From the IMG/VR virus record IMGVR_UViG_3300025536_000010, positions 62,001 through 126,000 of that record: a stretch of DNA of 64,000 bases, one strand, 5' to 3'. Below the pieces are notes generated by a model. The model saw only the letters and a program-made list of their open reading frames with translations, ran no database searches and was not told where the DNA came from. Shown piece by piece: positions 14,628 through 23,966 of this stretch. Each line of letters opens with the position of its first letter. Positions within the stretch are counted from its first letter, which is position 1. A program made the position numbers and the translations under genes. Origin of the DNA: a virus.

Positions 14628-17600
14628 TGCTCAAAACCACGATGGGGCAGCTGCTTGTCAATGACTCGCTGCCCGAAGACCTGCGCGATTACGGGCGCAT
14701 CCTCGACAAAAAGGGGATGGCGACCTTGCTGCGCACCGTGGCCGAGAAATACCCGGACCAGTACCGCGACGTCTCGAAGAAGCTGGCCGACATCGGCCGC
14801 AACGTCGCCAGCGAGTTTGGTGGCAACAGTTTCGGGCTGGCGCACATGGCCAAGTCCGGCCTGGGGCAGCAGTACCAGAAGAACTTGCAGGCGAAGCTCA
14901 AGCAGATCCTTGACGATGACAACCTGGACGACGCTAAGCGGCAGGAGTTGATCGTCAAAGCGGCGGGCATGGACCGCGAGAAGCAGATGAAGTCGATCCT
15001 GGAAGAGGCCATCAAAAACAAGAACCCGCTGGCCTCCCAGGTGATCTCCGGTTCGCGCGGCAACGAGATGAACCTGGCCTCGCTGCTGGACTCCGACCGG
15101 CTGTACTCCGACCACCGGGATCAGCCGCTGGCCATCCCTATCGTCCACAGCTACAGCCAGGGCCTGCGGCCCATCGAATACTGGGCTGGCACCTACGGCG
15201 CCCGCAAGGGCGTCATGGCGACCAAGTTTGCCACCCAGGACGCCGGCTTTTTGAGCAAGCAGTTAAACCAGGTCGCCCACCGTCTGATGGTGGTGGACGA
15301 GGACGACCCGCGCTACGAAGGCGACCCGACACCGCGCGGCTTGCCGGTAGACACAGACGACCCCGACAACGAAGGGGCGCTGCTGGGCATGGACGTTGGC
15401 CCGTACAAGCGGAACACCGCGCTGACTCCCAAAATTCTCAAGGACTTGAAAAGGAGGGGACATGCTCGCCTTCTTGTCCGAAGCCCGGTGGTGGGCGGCA
15501 GTCCTGATGGTGGTATTTACGCACGGGATGTTGGTGTGCGTGAACGTGGCACTCTTCCTGGTCGCGGTGAGCAGGTTGGACTCACCGCTGCCCAGGCGCT
15601 GTCGGAGCCGCTGTCGCAGGGGCAGCTGTCGGCTAAGCATTCGGGCGGCGTCGCGGGGCAGGAGAAAGCGGTCGGCGGCTTCCAGTACATCAACCAGCTG
15701 ATTCAGGTGCCCAAGGTGTTCAAAGGCGGGGCGGCGCACTCAAACGAGGACGGCAGCGTCGAACGGATCGAGGAAGGTCCGGCCGGTGGCCAGTTCGTCT
15801 GGATCAACGGCAAGCGGCACTACGTCGGCGAGGGTTTTGAGTTGAAGGTGAAACCTGGCGACCAGGTCGAGGCTGGTGACCTGATCTCGGAAGGTCTGCC
15901 CAACCTGAACGTCGTTGTGGACCATAAGGGACGTGGCGAGGGCGCACGCTATTTCGTCAACTCGTTCGTGGACGCGATGCGCGGGGCCGGGCTCAAGGTC
16001 AACCGGCGCAACGTGGAAGTGCTGGCTCGGGGGCTTATCAACCATGTCCGACTCACCGACGAGTTCCAGGGCAACCTGCCCGACGACGTTGTCCCCTACA
16101 GCACCCTTGAGCACCTCTACGAACCACGCGAGGGTCACCAGACTCTACGAACTGAGCGCGCTTTGGGACAATACCTTGAGCGCCCAGTTCTACACTACAG
16201 CATCGGCACGAAGGTCCGCCCTTCGGTCCTTAAAGAGCTTCAACAGTTTGGTATTAAGGAAGTTGCTGTTCACGCAGAGCCGCCTCCGTTCAAGTCCGAG
16301 ATGATCCGTGGTATGTACTCCCTCCAGCACGACCCGGATTGGATGACCCGCATGTACGGCTCCGGCCAGAAGTCGAGCCTGCTGGAGGCGGTTCACCGTG
16401 GCCGCAGTTCCAACGAACTCGGCACCAGTTTCGTGCCCGGTCTGGCTCGCGCCGAAGAGTTCGGGCGCGTGGGCCAGGTACGCCAGCCGCTACCCGGCAC
16501 GAAGCCGCCGCTCATCGAGCCCGTCACGGAGGACGAGGAGATGCCCAAGAAGAAGCCAACGACGCCGCCGACTTCGCCGATCGCGCTGAACCTCCAGCCG
16601 CCCAAGACCCCCGCACCCAAGAGCATGTTCGGCGGCATGGGGTCCATTTTCAAGCTCTCCTGTGACGCCCTAGAACAGCGGCGGGAGGCCGAGATCCTGC
16701 TGGAGAAAGCTGCTAAGCGGATCGAACAGGTTCGCCAGGCCACAGCCAAGACCAAGCAGACGCAGCAGGTGAAAGCCAGCGCACCTTTGCAGCCTGTTCG
16801 ACGCGCGCAGCAGATCAAGACGGCCGAAACGAACATCGGCAGCAGCACCGTCACGGCTGGTGGCACGACGATCAAGCCGAGCAGTCAGGGCAGCGCAGCA
16901 CCGAAACCGCCCACACCGGCAGCACCGCCAGGCGGGGACGCCTGGAGCGGTCCGCGCGGACCCGCCAACCCGACTTTCGGCGTCGGCCGCAATCCGCACG
17001 CGCTGGGCCAGGGTGGCTACAACCCGGGCATGCCGTCCGGCATCGTCAACGACCCGGAAGCGTTCTCCCGCTTCGTTGACAGCAGCCAACGATTCGGCGG
17101 GTTGACCGGCGGGGCTGTTGCTTTCGGCTCTGGCCTCGACCAGAACGCCGTGGCCACGCTGACCAACCAGAGTCCCTACGTCAAAGGGCACTACGGCTAC
17201 AGCGAGTTCGACCGGCCCACGCCGCCAGGTTACCACCCCGGCATCGGGCGCCCCGGCATGCGCGGCGGCCAACCTGGCAGGTACGGAGGCCACCCCGGTA
17301 TGCAGGACGCTGACGGCATGGACTTCGACGGTGGCTACCCCGGTTTTGACCCCTGGCAGGATCAAGGCGGGCAGCAGCAGACTCAACAGCAGGCGCCACC
17401 GCAGCCCGGTTTCGGCGCGGGCGACATGCTCCAGATGGCTCCCGGCATAACGTCTATGGGCTCCACTGGCGCGCAGCTGGGCGGGCTAGCCACACGCGGG
17501 CTGGGAGCCGCAGCGAACGCCACAGGGGCCACGCGCGTCGGCGGCGCGCTGGGACGCACTGGCGGGGCGTTGGGCCGGGCCGGCGGCTTGGTCGGCAAAG

Positions 17601-18658
17601 CCGCTACGCCGCTGGCTGTAGCCGTGGACACCGGCCAGATGATCGGACATTCGATCAACGACATCAGGAACGGACAGTTTTTCGGCGGCAACGGCGAAGT
17701 AGCCCAGGGTACGCGCCGCACGATGGACGAAATGAACAACGCCACGGACCTCTCGCGCTGGACGGACCCGAACGTCAGCAAGTTCGACCAGCTGATGGAC
17801 ACGACGCACCTCATCAACCCGGTGAGCTATGCACGGTCAGCGGGTGGCGTCATCGGCGACGTGGCCAACACAGCCATCTACGACATGCCGGCCATCCTGG
17901 GCGGCGATTTCAAAGACATGACCAGGCTAGAGTCGTCGTCGAACATCGGCAAGCACTTCGAGTCCCAGCAGAAGATCCAGCAGATGCTCTCCGACGACCA
18001 GCACAAAAAGACCCTGGCCGGCAAACAGGACGGTATCAACCCGTTCCAGTTCACGCCGCATTTCGACCCGAACAAGGACGCACTGACCAACACCTACAAC
18101 AGCCTGACGCGCTCGAAGAACCCGCTTGCCAACGTCATCGGCACCGCCCAGGATCTGCACACGTCCGTCTCGACCATGAAAGGCCAGACCGAGGGCCAGG
18201 CTCGCGGTTTCGAGCAGATCATGTCCGACCGCCGAGCCGCGAACGAGCAGCGGGCGACGCAGCTGCGCGACCTCAAGGGTAAAGGTTTCGCCCTGTCGCC
18301 GGAGGAACAGGCCATCGTCGCCAAGGCCGACGCCGACCGCAACAAGACGGAGGCCCAGCTGGTCCTGGAGGCATCCGGGTTCAAGCCAGGCGATACGAAT
18401 ACCGCGCTGTACATGACGATGGGGCACAAGTCGATCAACCCATTCGATGGCGAGCAGCGCGCCAGCGCCCTCAACCCTGTCTCCGGTCGCCGCTTGGCCG
18501 AGGAAGCGCAGACGGCCATCGACCACGGCGACACCGGCCAGCGTGTCGCCGGGCACGCCGTCAAGGACTTCACGAGCCCGGTGGCTAGCTGGGAACAGAT
18601 CCGCAGCGGTGACTTCCGCGTGCCCGGGTGGAACAGCGTTAAGTCGCTGTGGGACTAA
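14627..18658 (+). CDS. RNA polymerase beta' C-terminal half with virion-like extension
   Basis: 1343 residues; ATG 14627 overlaps the upstream stop. Residues 1 to about 625 continue beta' where the 10027 frame ends: KTTMGQLLVND (bacterial TTVGR), SGSRGNEMNL, the trigger-loop region GTYGARKGVMATKFATQDAG (about 188-207), VRSPVVGGSPDGG, GRGEQVGLTAAQALSEP near 312, and the final LLEAVHRGRSSNELGTSFVP near 600. The second zinc-site cysteines are absent. Residues from about 626 onward are not polymerase: Pro/Gly/Gln-rich linkers (GYNPGMPSG, GRPGMRGGQPGRYGG), a glycine-zipper region at about 941-1005 and a helical C-terminus. The extension resembles neighbouring virion proteins, suggesting the enzyme is packaged in the particle. 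Confidence 0.93.
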   Translation: MLKTTMGQLLVNDSLPEDLRDYGRILDKKGMATLLRTVAEKYPDQYRDVSKKLADIGRNVASEFGGNSFGLAHMAKSGLGQQYQKNLQAKLKQILDDDNLDDAKRQELIVKAAGMDREKQMKSILEEAIKNKNPLASQVISGSRGNEMNLASLLDSDRLYSDHRDQPLAIPIVHSYSQGLRPIEYWAGTYGARKGVMATKFATQDAGFLSKQLNQVAHRLMVVDEDDPRYEGDPTPRGLPVDTDDPDNEGALLGMDVGPYKRNTALTPKILKDLKRRGHARLLVRSPVVGGSPDGGIYARDVGVRERGTLPGRGEQVGLTAAQALSEPLSQGQLSAKHSGGVAGQEKAVGGFQYINQLIQVPKVFKGGAAHSNEDGSVERIEEGPAGGQFVWINGKRHYVGEGFELKVKPGDQVEAGDLISEGLPNLNVVVDHKGRGEGARYFVNSFVDAMRGAGLKVNRRNVEVLARGLINHVRLTDEFQGNLPDDVVPYSTLEHLYEPREGHQTLRTERALGQYLERPVLHYSIGTKVRPSVLKELQQFGIKEVAVHAEPPPFKSEMIRGMYSLQHDPDWMTRMYGSGQKSSLLEAVHRGRSSNELGTSFVPGLARAEEFGRVGQVRQPLPGTKPPLIEPVTEDEEMPKKKPTTPPTSPIALNLQPPKTPAPKSMFGGMGSIFKLSCDALEQRREAEILLEKAAKRIEQVRQATAKTKQTQQVKASAPLQPVRRAQQIKTAETNIGSSTVTAGGTTIKPSSQGSAAPKPPTPAAPPGGDAWSGPRGPANPTFGVGRNPHALGQGGYNPGMPSGIVNDPEAFSRFVDSSQRFGGLTGGAVAFGSGLDQNAVATLTNQSPYVKGHYGYSEFDRPTPPGYHPGIGRPGMRGGQPGRYGGHPGMQDADGMDFDGGYPGFDPWQDQGGQQQTQQQAPPQPGFGAGDMLQMAPGITSMGSTGAQLGGLATRGLGAAANATGATRVGGALGRTGGALGRAGGLVGKAATPLAVAVDTGQMIGHSINDIRNGQFFGGNGEVAQGTRRTMDEMNNATDLSRWTDPNVSKFDQLMDTTHLINPVSYARSAGGVIGDVANTAIYDMPAILGGDFKDMTRLESSSNIGKHFESQQKIQQMLSDDQHKKTLAGKQDGINPFQFTPHFDPNKDALTNTYNSLTRSKNPLANVIGTAQDLHTSVSTMKGQTEGQARGFEQIMSDRRAANEQRATQLRDLKGKGFALSPEEQAIVAKADADRNKTEAQLVLEASGFKPGDTNTALYMTMGHKSINPFDGEQRASALNPVSGRRLAEEAQTAIDHGDTGQRVAGHAVKDFTSPVASWEQIRSGDFRVPGWNSVKSLWD

Positions 18659-18690
18659 GCCTAGCCTAGCCTCAGCCCGAACCTGGATTG

Positions 18691-18696
18691 TATAAT
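18691..18696 (+). promoter_or_regulatory. -10-like TATAAT within a small inverted repeat
   Basis: TATAAT in the 67-base gap before 18726, preceded by TTG. It lies within GGATT-GTAT-AATCC (18686-18699), a short perfect inverted repeat that could be an operator. No clear -35 at normal spacing. Confidence 0.35.
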
Positions 18697-18725
18697 CCGG
18701 TTATGTCTTGCAAGGAGTGCAAAGT

Positions 18726-19715
18726 ATGAACAAGGAAGTTATTGCCCAGATCGGGCTCGCGGCCGGGCTTCTCCACAAGAACGCCGGGTTCGATCTGCGT
18801 TCGATGGCAAACCTGTTCGGCCGTGGGGCCAAGGCGGTCGGCCACCAGGCCACCGGCCTGAGCCGCACGGTGACGCCGCAAATCTCGCAGGTCGGCAACC
18901 GCACGGTCGGCACGCTCAAGCCGGGCTGGGGCTTCAACGCCGCCAAGCCCATCCAGACGGCCGCAGGTGTGGGCGCTGCCGGCGTCGGCGGGGCGATGGC
19001 GCACCAGAACCTCTCCGAAAGGGCCTTCTACGAGGGCAAGAGCGGCTTCAACCCCTACACCTGGGGCCAGGACGCTCCCAGCCACGAAGAGTTGTTCCAG
19101 CGCAACCAGAACCGTTTCAACGAGATGGCCCAGCCGCTGGTCGACCAGCAGGAAGCCGCGCGCGGCAAGAACGACATGGGCGAGTACAATCGCCTCCAGG
19201 AGCAACTCGAACGCGGCAACTTCGGTGGCACCTTCCGTTTCGGCTTCGGCCAGAGCAACGCCAGCCGTTTCATGGGCAACGCCCAGGGCGCGCAGAAAGC
19301 TCGCCAGGGCGAGTACAACAAGGAGATGGCCGCAGTCGGCCCCCAGGCCGGCGACGACCAACTGCTCCAGTCGTTGCGGCAGCGACTGTCTTCCGGTAAC
19401 CTGCTGCCGGTGCAGGCCGCGAGCCTCCAGAAGCAAATGGAACACGTCCAGAAGCGGATGTCGCAGACGCCGGGCACCGAGACGGCCGCCGCCACGGCCA
19501 TCGCCCAGAAGATGCGCGGCGCGGGTATGCGGCACACGCCCTACGAAGTACCAGGTGGTAGTCCGTCGCCGTTCCCGATGCCGGCCGCTGGGCATTGGCA
19601 GCTGGGCGGGCGGCCGATGAACCCAGGCTTCGTGCAAGGTTGGAACCTGAACCCGAACGACCACCGGCAGTCCCCCGACATCAACAGCGTCTGGGAGAAT
19701 GTCCTGGCGCGCTAA
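18726..19715 (+). CDS. Putative virion protein with glycine-rich segment
   Basis: 329 residues; ATG 18726 behind AAGGAGTGCAAAGT. Short N-terminal helix (VIAQIGLAAGLLHKNAG), a small-residue-rich stretch near 79-96 (TAAGVGAAGVGGAMAH), Gln-rich helical sequence with Phe/Gly (TFRFGFGQSNASRFMG) and a proline-rich end. No family recognised. It opens a new unit after the polymerase and shares the N-terminal helix plus glycine-zipper plan of other likely internal virion proteins. Confidence 0.65.
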   Translation: MNKEVIAQIGLAAGLLHKNAGFDLRSMANLFGRGAKAVGHQATGLSRTVTPQISQVGNRTVGTLKPGWGFNAAKPIQTAAGVGAAGVGGAMAHQNLSERAFYEGKSGFNPYTWGQDAPSHEELFQRNQNRFNEMAQPLVDQQEAARGKNDMGEYNRLQEQLERGNFGGTFRFGFGQSNASRFMGNAQGAQKARQGEYNKEMAAVGPQAGDDQLLQSLRQRLSSGNLLPVQAASLQKQMEHVQKRMSQTPGTETAAATAIAQKMRGAGMRHTPYEVPGGSPSPFPMPAAGHWQLGGRPMNPGFVQGWNLNPNDHRQSPDINSVWENVLAR

Positions 19716-19743
19716 GTCAAGGACGACAAAAGGGAAGGAACCC

Positions 19744-22383
19744 ATGCAGGCCACCCAAAAGCCGTTTTTTGAAAAGCGGGCCACGGCGTTCGGCACCTAT
19801 TATGTGTCGTCTCTGCCAAAACTGGCCATCGCGCAGTACCTCCGCGAACGGTCGCTGTGTCGCATCAAGGAGGCGTCGCTCGGCGGCGACCAGGAGCAGG
19901 GCTTCGAGCAAGCCTTCTCGTCGCTGGCGTATGCCTACTTGAAAGACAAAAGCCCCCGCTTGCTGGACTTCATTGTGGGCTTTCAGCTGGTCGACCGCAA
20001 CGAAGACAACACGAAGGCGATGGGCGTCTTCGGTTTCAAGGTCGGCGATCAGTGGCTGTACGCGCCCGTTTTCTTCCTCAACGGCGACTTGAAGGGCCAC
20101 GAACTCCTGTACATCAAGAAACAGGATGCTTTCGTGCCCATGAAGGAGAACTGGGTCAACTACCTGATCTCCCGCAAGCCGCACACCCTGGGCGAAGGCA
20201 GCGAGCAGAACACGTTCGAGTTGGGCGGCCTCATGCCCAACATCTCGAAGCTGTCGCGGCTGCCCGGCGGCAGCAAGTACGGCTCGGACGGCGCAGCCAC
20301 CATGCCGGTCCACATCGACGACTGGGCCAAGCCGGCCCTGCCGCTCCTTATGGCCCTGGCCACGAAGAAAGCCCGCGCGCTTTACCCGGACATGGTCAAA
20401 GACGCCACCGACCTGAATTTCAAGTCGTTGGTGGGCAGCCCGGTGCGCGCGGCTCTGGCACCGTTCGCCGAGAACTTCGACCTGAACAAAGCGCTGACGC
20501 ACCCGACGCTGCTCAAGGTCGCCCGGCAGCTGTACGACGCCTACCCGCTCATCAAGGCGGGCTTCGACCGCTTCTACGGAGCAGACTTCTTCCCCAAGAT
20601 GGAGAAGCTGGCCCGCGACACGGCGGACAGCCTGGTCACCAAGGCGGCCGGGTCGTTCGTTGTGCCGCCCAAGCCGTACAAGAAAAAGCGGAAGGCGTCG
20701 CCGTTTCTGATCGAAGACCCCGAGCCCAAAAAGGCGTGGGACAAGAACGCCGAGATCACCGTTATCGCCCTGGACGTCGACAACGACGTGCCCATCACGG
20801 TCAACAAGAAAGAGTTGACCGAGGAGGAGCGGGCGCGGCTGCTGCGCGACACCGTCCTCATCAAGGACGAACGCGACCCGCACGGCGACAAAACCAGCAT
20901 CGCCTACAACACCCAGGTCCGCATGGAACTGGTCAACCCGAGCGAAACCGGCATCTACGAGGTGCTGGAAAAGCCGGGCTCTTTCGACAAGATGCTTATC
21001 ATCGCGGCCCCACACTCCGGGCGCGGGCAAGAGGACCATTGCGTTCTGATCCGCAAGGGTTCTCCCAGGAACTGGATCAACGCACACCGCACGACATTGT
21101 GGGCGAAGCAAACGGACGCCCCGACGCGCAAGGAGTGGGACGATTGGTACGAGTCGCTCAGTGGCACCAGCAGCCTGGAAAAGGGCGGCGTCTATGTTGC
21201 CGTCAACAAGAGCGGCTCGGGCACCTGTCCGTTCCGCGTCCGCGAGAACTACGGCGACGGCGTCTACCGGGTGGAGTGGAAAGACTACTGCTCCTACAAC
21301 CACGGCCGTCCGTCCTCGCTGCCGAAAATCGACCGGCCGCACGACTGGGAGATTGGCTACAGCGGCTGGGACGCCAAGCTGTACATCAACAAGCGCAAGG
21401 GCTCGAAGCTGCGCGTGGTCAACGGCGAGATGACTGTCCCCGAGGACTTCAAAATCATCACGGTGGCCAAGCCGCCGCCACCGCCGAAAAAGGACAAGAG
21501 CCTGGTCGACATGTGCTGTTCGTCGGAGTCGAGCAGCCGCGCCGAGGGCAGCGACGAGCGGCCGATCCAGCCAGGCAACCTGGCTGACGTCCAGATCATG
21601 CTCCAGAAGAACGCCCACGTCGTCAAGCTACACGACACCGGGGCCAGCGAGGTCTGGCTCAAGAGCCGGCGCGGCGACGAGCGTATGTCGAAGAAGGCAG
21701 CGCTCATCAGCCTGGTCCGCGATCACGGTACGAGCGAACACCAGGCCCGCGAGATGCTCAAGCAAGCCACCGTGGCGGCTGTCCACGGGCGGCCGGCGAC
21801 TTTCTACGTCAAGTACGCCCAGGGCTTCGGGCTCCAACCGGGGCCGAACGCCCCGCCGTTCCCTGAGCCCGAAATGGGCATGGAGCAGCACGGCTACAAC
21901 TCCACGCAGGCCATCTACCCGCAGGAGGAGTACCAGCCGGTCGACGAGATGTCGAGTCAGCTGACGGACCAGTCGATCTACGACCCCTTCTACACGCCGG
22001 ACCAGCAGGCGATGCAGGTCGCCCAGCAGGCATCGTCCAGCGGCCAGAAGGAGGTCTTCGACACGGCGATGATCTCGGGCATGCTCAAAGCCGTGCGCCA
22101 GGATAGCCTGGTGGATCGCTACTTGGGCGACCTGATGAAGGCCCTCGATAAGCTGGGCCGCATCCTGTTCATGTTCTACTGGCACTCGGAAGAGTTCGAG
22201 GATCGCTACGGCAAGCAAGACTTGCCCGAACTGGAAGACTCGCTGCGGAACGCCTTCGAGGTGTTGGGCGATGTCTGCCTCTTCCTCCAGGAGAAAACCG
22301 TTAAGGGCGCGACCGGCATGATGTCCGGCGTCGGCAACCCTGGCAAGGGCGAGCCCAGCGTGGAAGAGGCCGCCCGCAACTAA
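19744..22383 (+). CDS. Large putative structural protein
   Basis: 879 residues; ATG 19744 follows AAAGGGAAGGAACCC. The N-terminal third looks globular and beta-rich (DFIVGFQLVDRNEDNTKAMG, DQWLYAPVFFLNGDLKG). The middle carries basic linkers and another globular region with Trp/Tyr (DWEIGYSGWDAKLYINKRKG). The last 250 residues are acidic and Gln/Pro-rich, then helical with an FMFYWHSEEFEDRYG segment. I do not recognise the family. Its size and its place before the capsid module suggest a virion component, possibly portal-proximal or internal. An AT-rich motif copy lies in its first codons. Confidence 0.65.
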   Translation: MQATQKPFFEKRATAFGTYYVSSLPKLAIAQYLRERSLCRIKEASLGGDQEQGFEQAFSSLAYAYLKDKSPRLLDFIVGFQLVDRNEDNTKAMGVFGFKVGDQWLYAPVFFLNGDLKGHELLYIKKQDAFVPMKENWVNYLISRKPHTLGEGSEQNTFELGGLMPNISKLSRLPGGSKYGSDGAATMPVHIDDWAKPALPLLMALATKKARALYPDMVKDATDLNFKSLVGSPVRAALAPFAENFDLNKALTHPTLLKVARQLYDAYPLIKAGFDRFYGADFFPKMEKLARDTADSLVTKAAGSFVVPPKPYKKKRKASPFLIEDPEPKKAWDKNAEITVIALDVDNDVPITVNKKELTEEERARLLRDTVLIKDERDPHGDKTSIAYNTQVRMELVNPSETGIYEVLEKPGSFDKMLIIAAPHSGRGQEDHCVLIRKGSPRNWINAHRTTLWAKQTDAPTRKEWDDWYESLSGTSSLEKGGVYVAVNKSGSGTCPFRVRENYGDGVYRVEWKDYCSYNHGRPSSLPKIDRPHDWEIGYSGWDAKLYINKRKGSKLRVVNGEMTVPEDFKIITVAKPPPPPKKDKSLVDMCCSSESSSRAEGSDERPIQPGNLADVQIMLQKNAHVVKLHDTGASEVWLKSRRGDERMSKKAALISLVRDHGTSEHQAREMLKQATVAAVHGRPATFYVKYAQGFGLQPGPNAPPFPEPEMGMEQHGYNSTQAIYPQEEYQPVDEMSSQLTDQSIYDPFYTPDQQAMQVAQQASSSGQKEVFDTAMISGMLKAVRQDSLVDRYLGDLMKALDKLGRILFMFYWHSEEFEDRYGKQDLPELEDSLRNAFEVLGDVCLFLQEKTVKGATGMMSGVGNPGKGEPSVEEAARN
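19754..19776. promoter_or_regulatory. AT-rich motif, copy in first codons of a gene
   Basis: CCAAAAGCCGTTTTTTGAAA matches the intergenic motif family but lies ten bases into the gene at 19744. It encodes QKPFFEK. Confidence 0.3.
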
Positions 22384-22392
22384 GGAGAAGTC

Positions 22393-22845
22393 ATGCTTCC
22401 GTACACGATGCAGCCGCAGGTGATCGAGGCCACGGGCGGCCAGTCGCAGTGCTTCGAGTTCGACTTCCCGAGCCGGGTGTTTATCCGCACGATCATCATC
22501 CAGCAGATCTCGGGGGTCTTCGAGAATTTCACGGCTGCCCTTTTCAATCACGAGGGCACCTGCGAAGGACTGTCGGAATCGGACAGCGAAGGTCCGGTAA
22601 CCGGCGGCATACCGCCCGACAACTACCGGGTGACCCCGGACCTGGTCGGCACGACCGGCAGCTATCAGTTCTTCTCCGAGAGCCTCAACGGCGGCAACGG
22701 CTACGACTTTTTCAACCTGGACGGCGCCAATCAGCGCGGCAGCCGCCTGGGCAACGCTCGCAAACTCTATCTGCGGCTGACGCCTTCCGGCAGTGGCCCC
22801 AAGCGCTACGCCGTAACCATCGGCGGTTGCACGGCGATGATCTGA
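22393..22845 (+). CDS. Hypothetical beta-rich protein
   Basis: 150 residues; ATG 22393 after TAAGGAGAAGTC. Mostly predicted strands (FEFDFPSRVFIRTIIIQQIS, KLYLRLTPSGSGPKRYAVTI) with few charges, like a small virion decoration or fibre-associated domain. No family recognised. An AT-rich motif in reverse orientation separates it from the next gene. Confidence 0.6.
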   Translation: MLPYTMQPQVIEATGGQSQCFEFDFPSRVFIRTIIIQQISGVFENFTAALFNHEGTCEGLSESDSEGPVTGGIPPDNYRVTPDLVGTTGSYQFFSESLNGGNGYDFFNLDGANQRGSRLGNARKLYLRLTPSGSGPKRYAVTIGGCTAMI

Positions 22846-22868
22846 CCCTAAAAAGTGGATTTTGAAAC
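22846..22868. promoter_or_regulatory. AT-rich intergenic motif, copy 3 (reverse orientation)
   Basis: CCTAAAAAGTGGATTTTGAA abuts the ATG at 22869. Read on the opposite strand it is TTCAAAATCCACTTTTTAGG, matching the CCAC-core copies at 28112 and 32971. Confidence 0.5.
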
Positions 22869-23924
22869 ATGACCATGAAGCTGAACAGCGTCTTCCAGCG
22901 TTATAACTTTTACCGCAAGCCGGAGTGGCGCTGGGACCGCGTGCTGACGATGGTGGACCGCAACGACTCGCCGGGCCGCTGCACCAAGCACGACGACGAG
23001 TTCGTCCGTGAGGCGCGCAAGTTCACCCTGCTGCACCGGGGGGCCGAGGACAATGAGGCCCGTGAGAAGCTGTTCTGGGACAACCCCGGCCTCTACTACG
23101 CCTACGATTTCTACATGAAGCGGGAGAACCCCGCCGAGTGCGAAGGCGCGATGTTCATTGAGGCCCGGCTGCTGGCGCGGCAGAACTACGAGCAGATTGC
23201 CGCGGCCATGACGACGCACCCCGAAGCGGTGCGCTGGTACGAGGCCCTGTTCTTCAACGTGATGCCTTACCTGAACGCACGGGACTGGATCACCAAGCAC
23301 GTTCTGATGCCGGCGTTCGACAAGCATCACAACAACGTCATGGCGCCCGACGACGGTGTGGCCCTGCCGTTCCGCGACAGTACGGTCGCCTACCCGTTCA
23401 AGGACGGCTCGCTCAAGCTGTTCGCGTACTTCGGCGGCCCGTTCATCGTTGACTTCATGATCCAGGGCCTCCAGGCCGGCAAGCCGCTGACCAGCGGCGA
23501 AGATCTGGCATCCTGGCTCGACAAAACCTGGTCCAACACGGTGCGGCGGCGCTCGGCACAGGCGGCCATGCAGTTCGAGATCAACAAGTACAACGTGACC
23601 GAACTCATGGCCATCCACAGCCGTATCATCGAACTGGATAACTCGGAAGAGGCCCAGGACAAACAGAAGACGGCCACAGACCGGCACATCCAGGCGCTTA
23701 TCGACGAGATCCCCTGGGCGGTCGGCGACGAGGGCAAGAAGACGTACGGGAAGACCATCGTCGGCCGGTTCGACGAAATGGCGGCTGAACTCCGCGACGA
23801 CGAGTTGCTCCAGCTGGCCGCGGGCCAGGCGGTGCCCCGGCTCGCCAAGGACTTCCCCGAGCGGCTGCCGCCGCCGCGGAAAAAGATCCAGGAGGTCGGG
23901 GACAGCAAAGAGTTGTTGCAGTAA
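22869..23924 (+). CDS. Helix-turn-helix protein, possible terminase-small-like or regulator
   Basis: 351 residues; ATG 22869, or 22875 two codons on, with no clear Shine-Dalgarno because the AT-rich motif abuts it. Residues 98-130 (EARLLARQNYEQIAAAMTTH, then EAVRWYEALFFNV) form a helix-turn-helix of the kind where a 'LLARxxxxxIA' helix precedes a turn and recognition helix ending in YEALFFNV. I associate this form with planctomycete and phage DNA-binding proteins. The rest contains FAYFGGPFIVDFM and a charged helical C-terminus. It could bind DNA during packaging or regulate late transcription; neither is proven. Confidence 0.6.
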   Translation: MTMKLNSVFQRYNFYRKPEWRWDRVLTMVDRNDSPGRCTKHDDEFVREARKFTLLHRGAEDNEAREKLFWDNPGLYYAYDFYMKRENPAECEGAMFIEARLLARQNYEQIAAAMTTHPEAVRWYEALFFNVMPYLNARDWITKHVLMPAFDKHHNNVMAPDDGVALPFRDSTVAYPFKDGSLKLFAYFGGPFIVDFMIQGLQAGKPLTSGEDLASWLDKTWSNTVRRRSAQAAMQFEINKYNVTELMAIHSRIIELDNSEEAQDKQKTATDRHIQALIDEIPWAVGDEGKKTYGKTIVGRFDEMAAELRDDELLQLAAGQAVPRLAKDFPERLPPPRKKIQEVGDSKELLQ

Positions 23925-23936
23925 GCGCGGCTGCGG

Positions 23937-23942
23937 TAGACT
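23937..23942 (+). promoter_or_regulatory. possible sigma-70-type promoter -10 (TAGACT)
   Basis: TTGTTG (23913-23918) and TAGACT (23937-23942) are separated by 18 bases and lie 25 bases before the ATG at 23967. A plausible but imperfect sigma-70 promoter. Confidence 0.35.
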
Positions 23943-23966
23943 AAGGGAGAGGTTAAGGAGGACCAA

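Noticed and set aside
19717-21618. 633-residue minus-strand open frame
   Set aside because: Shadow of the gene at 19744-22383; GC-rich third positions leave the complement open. No domain and no start signal.
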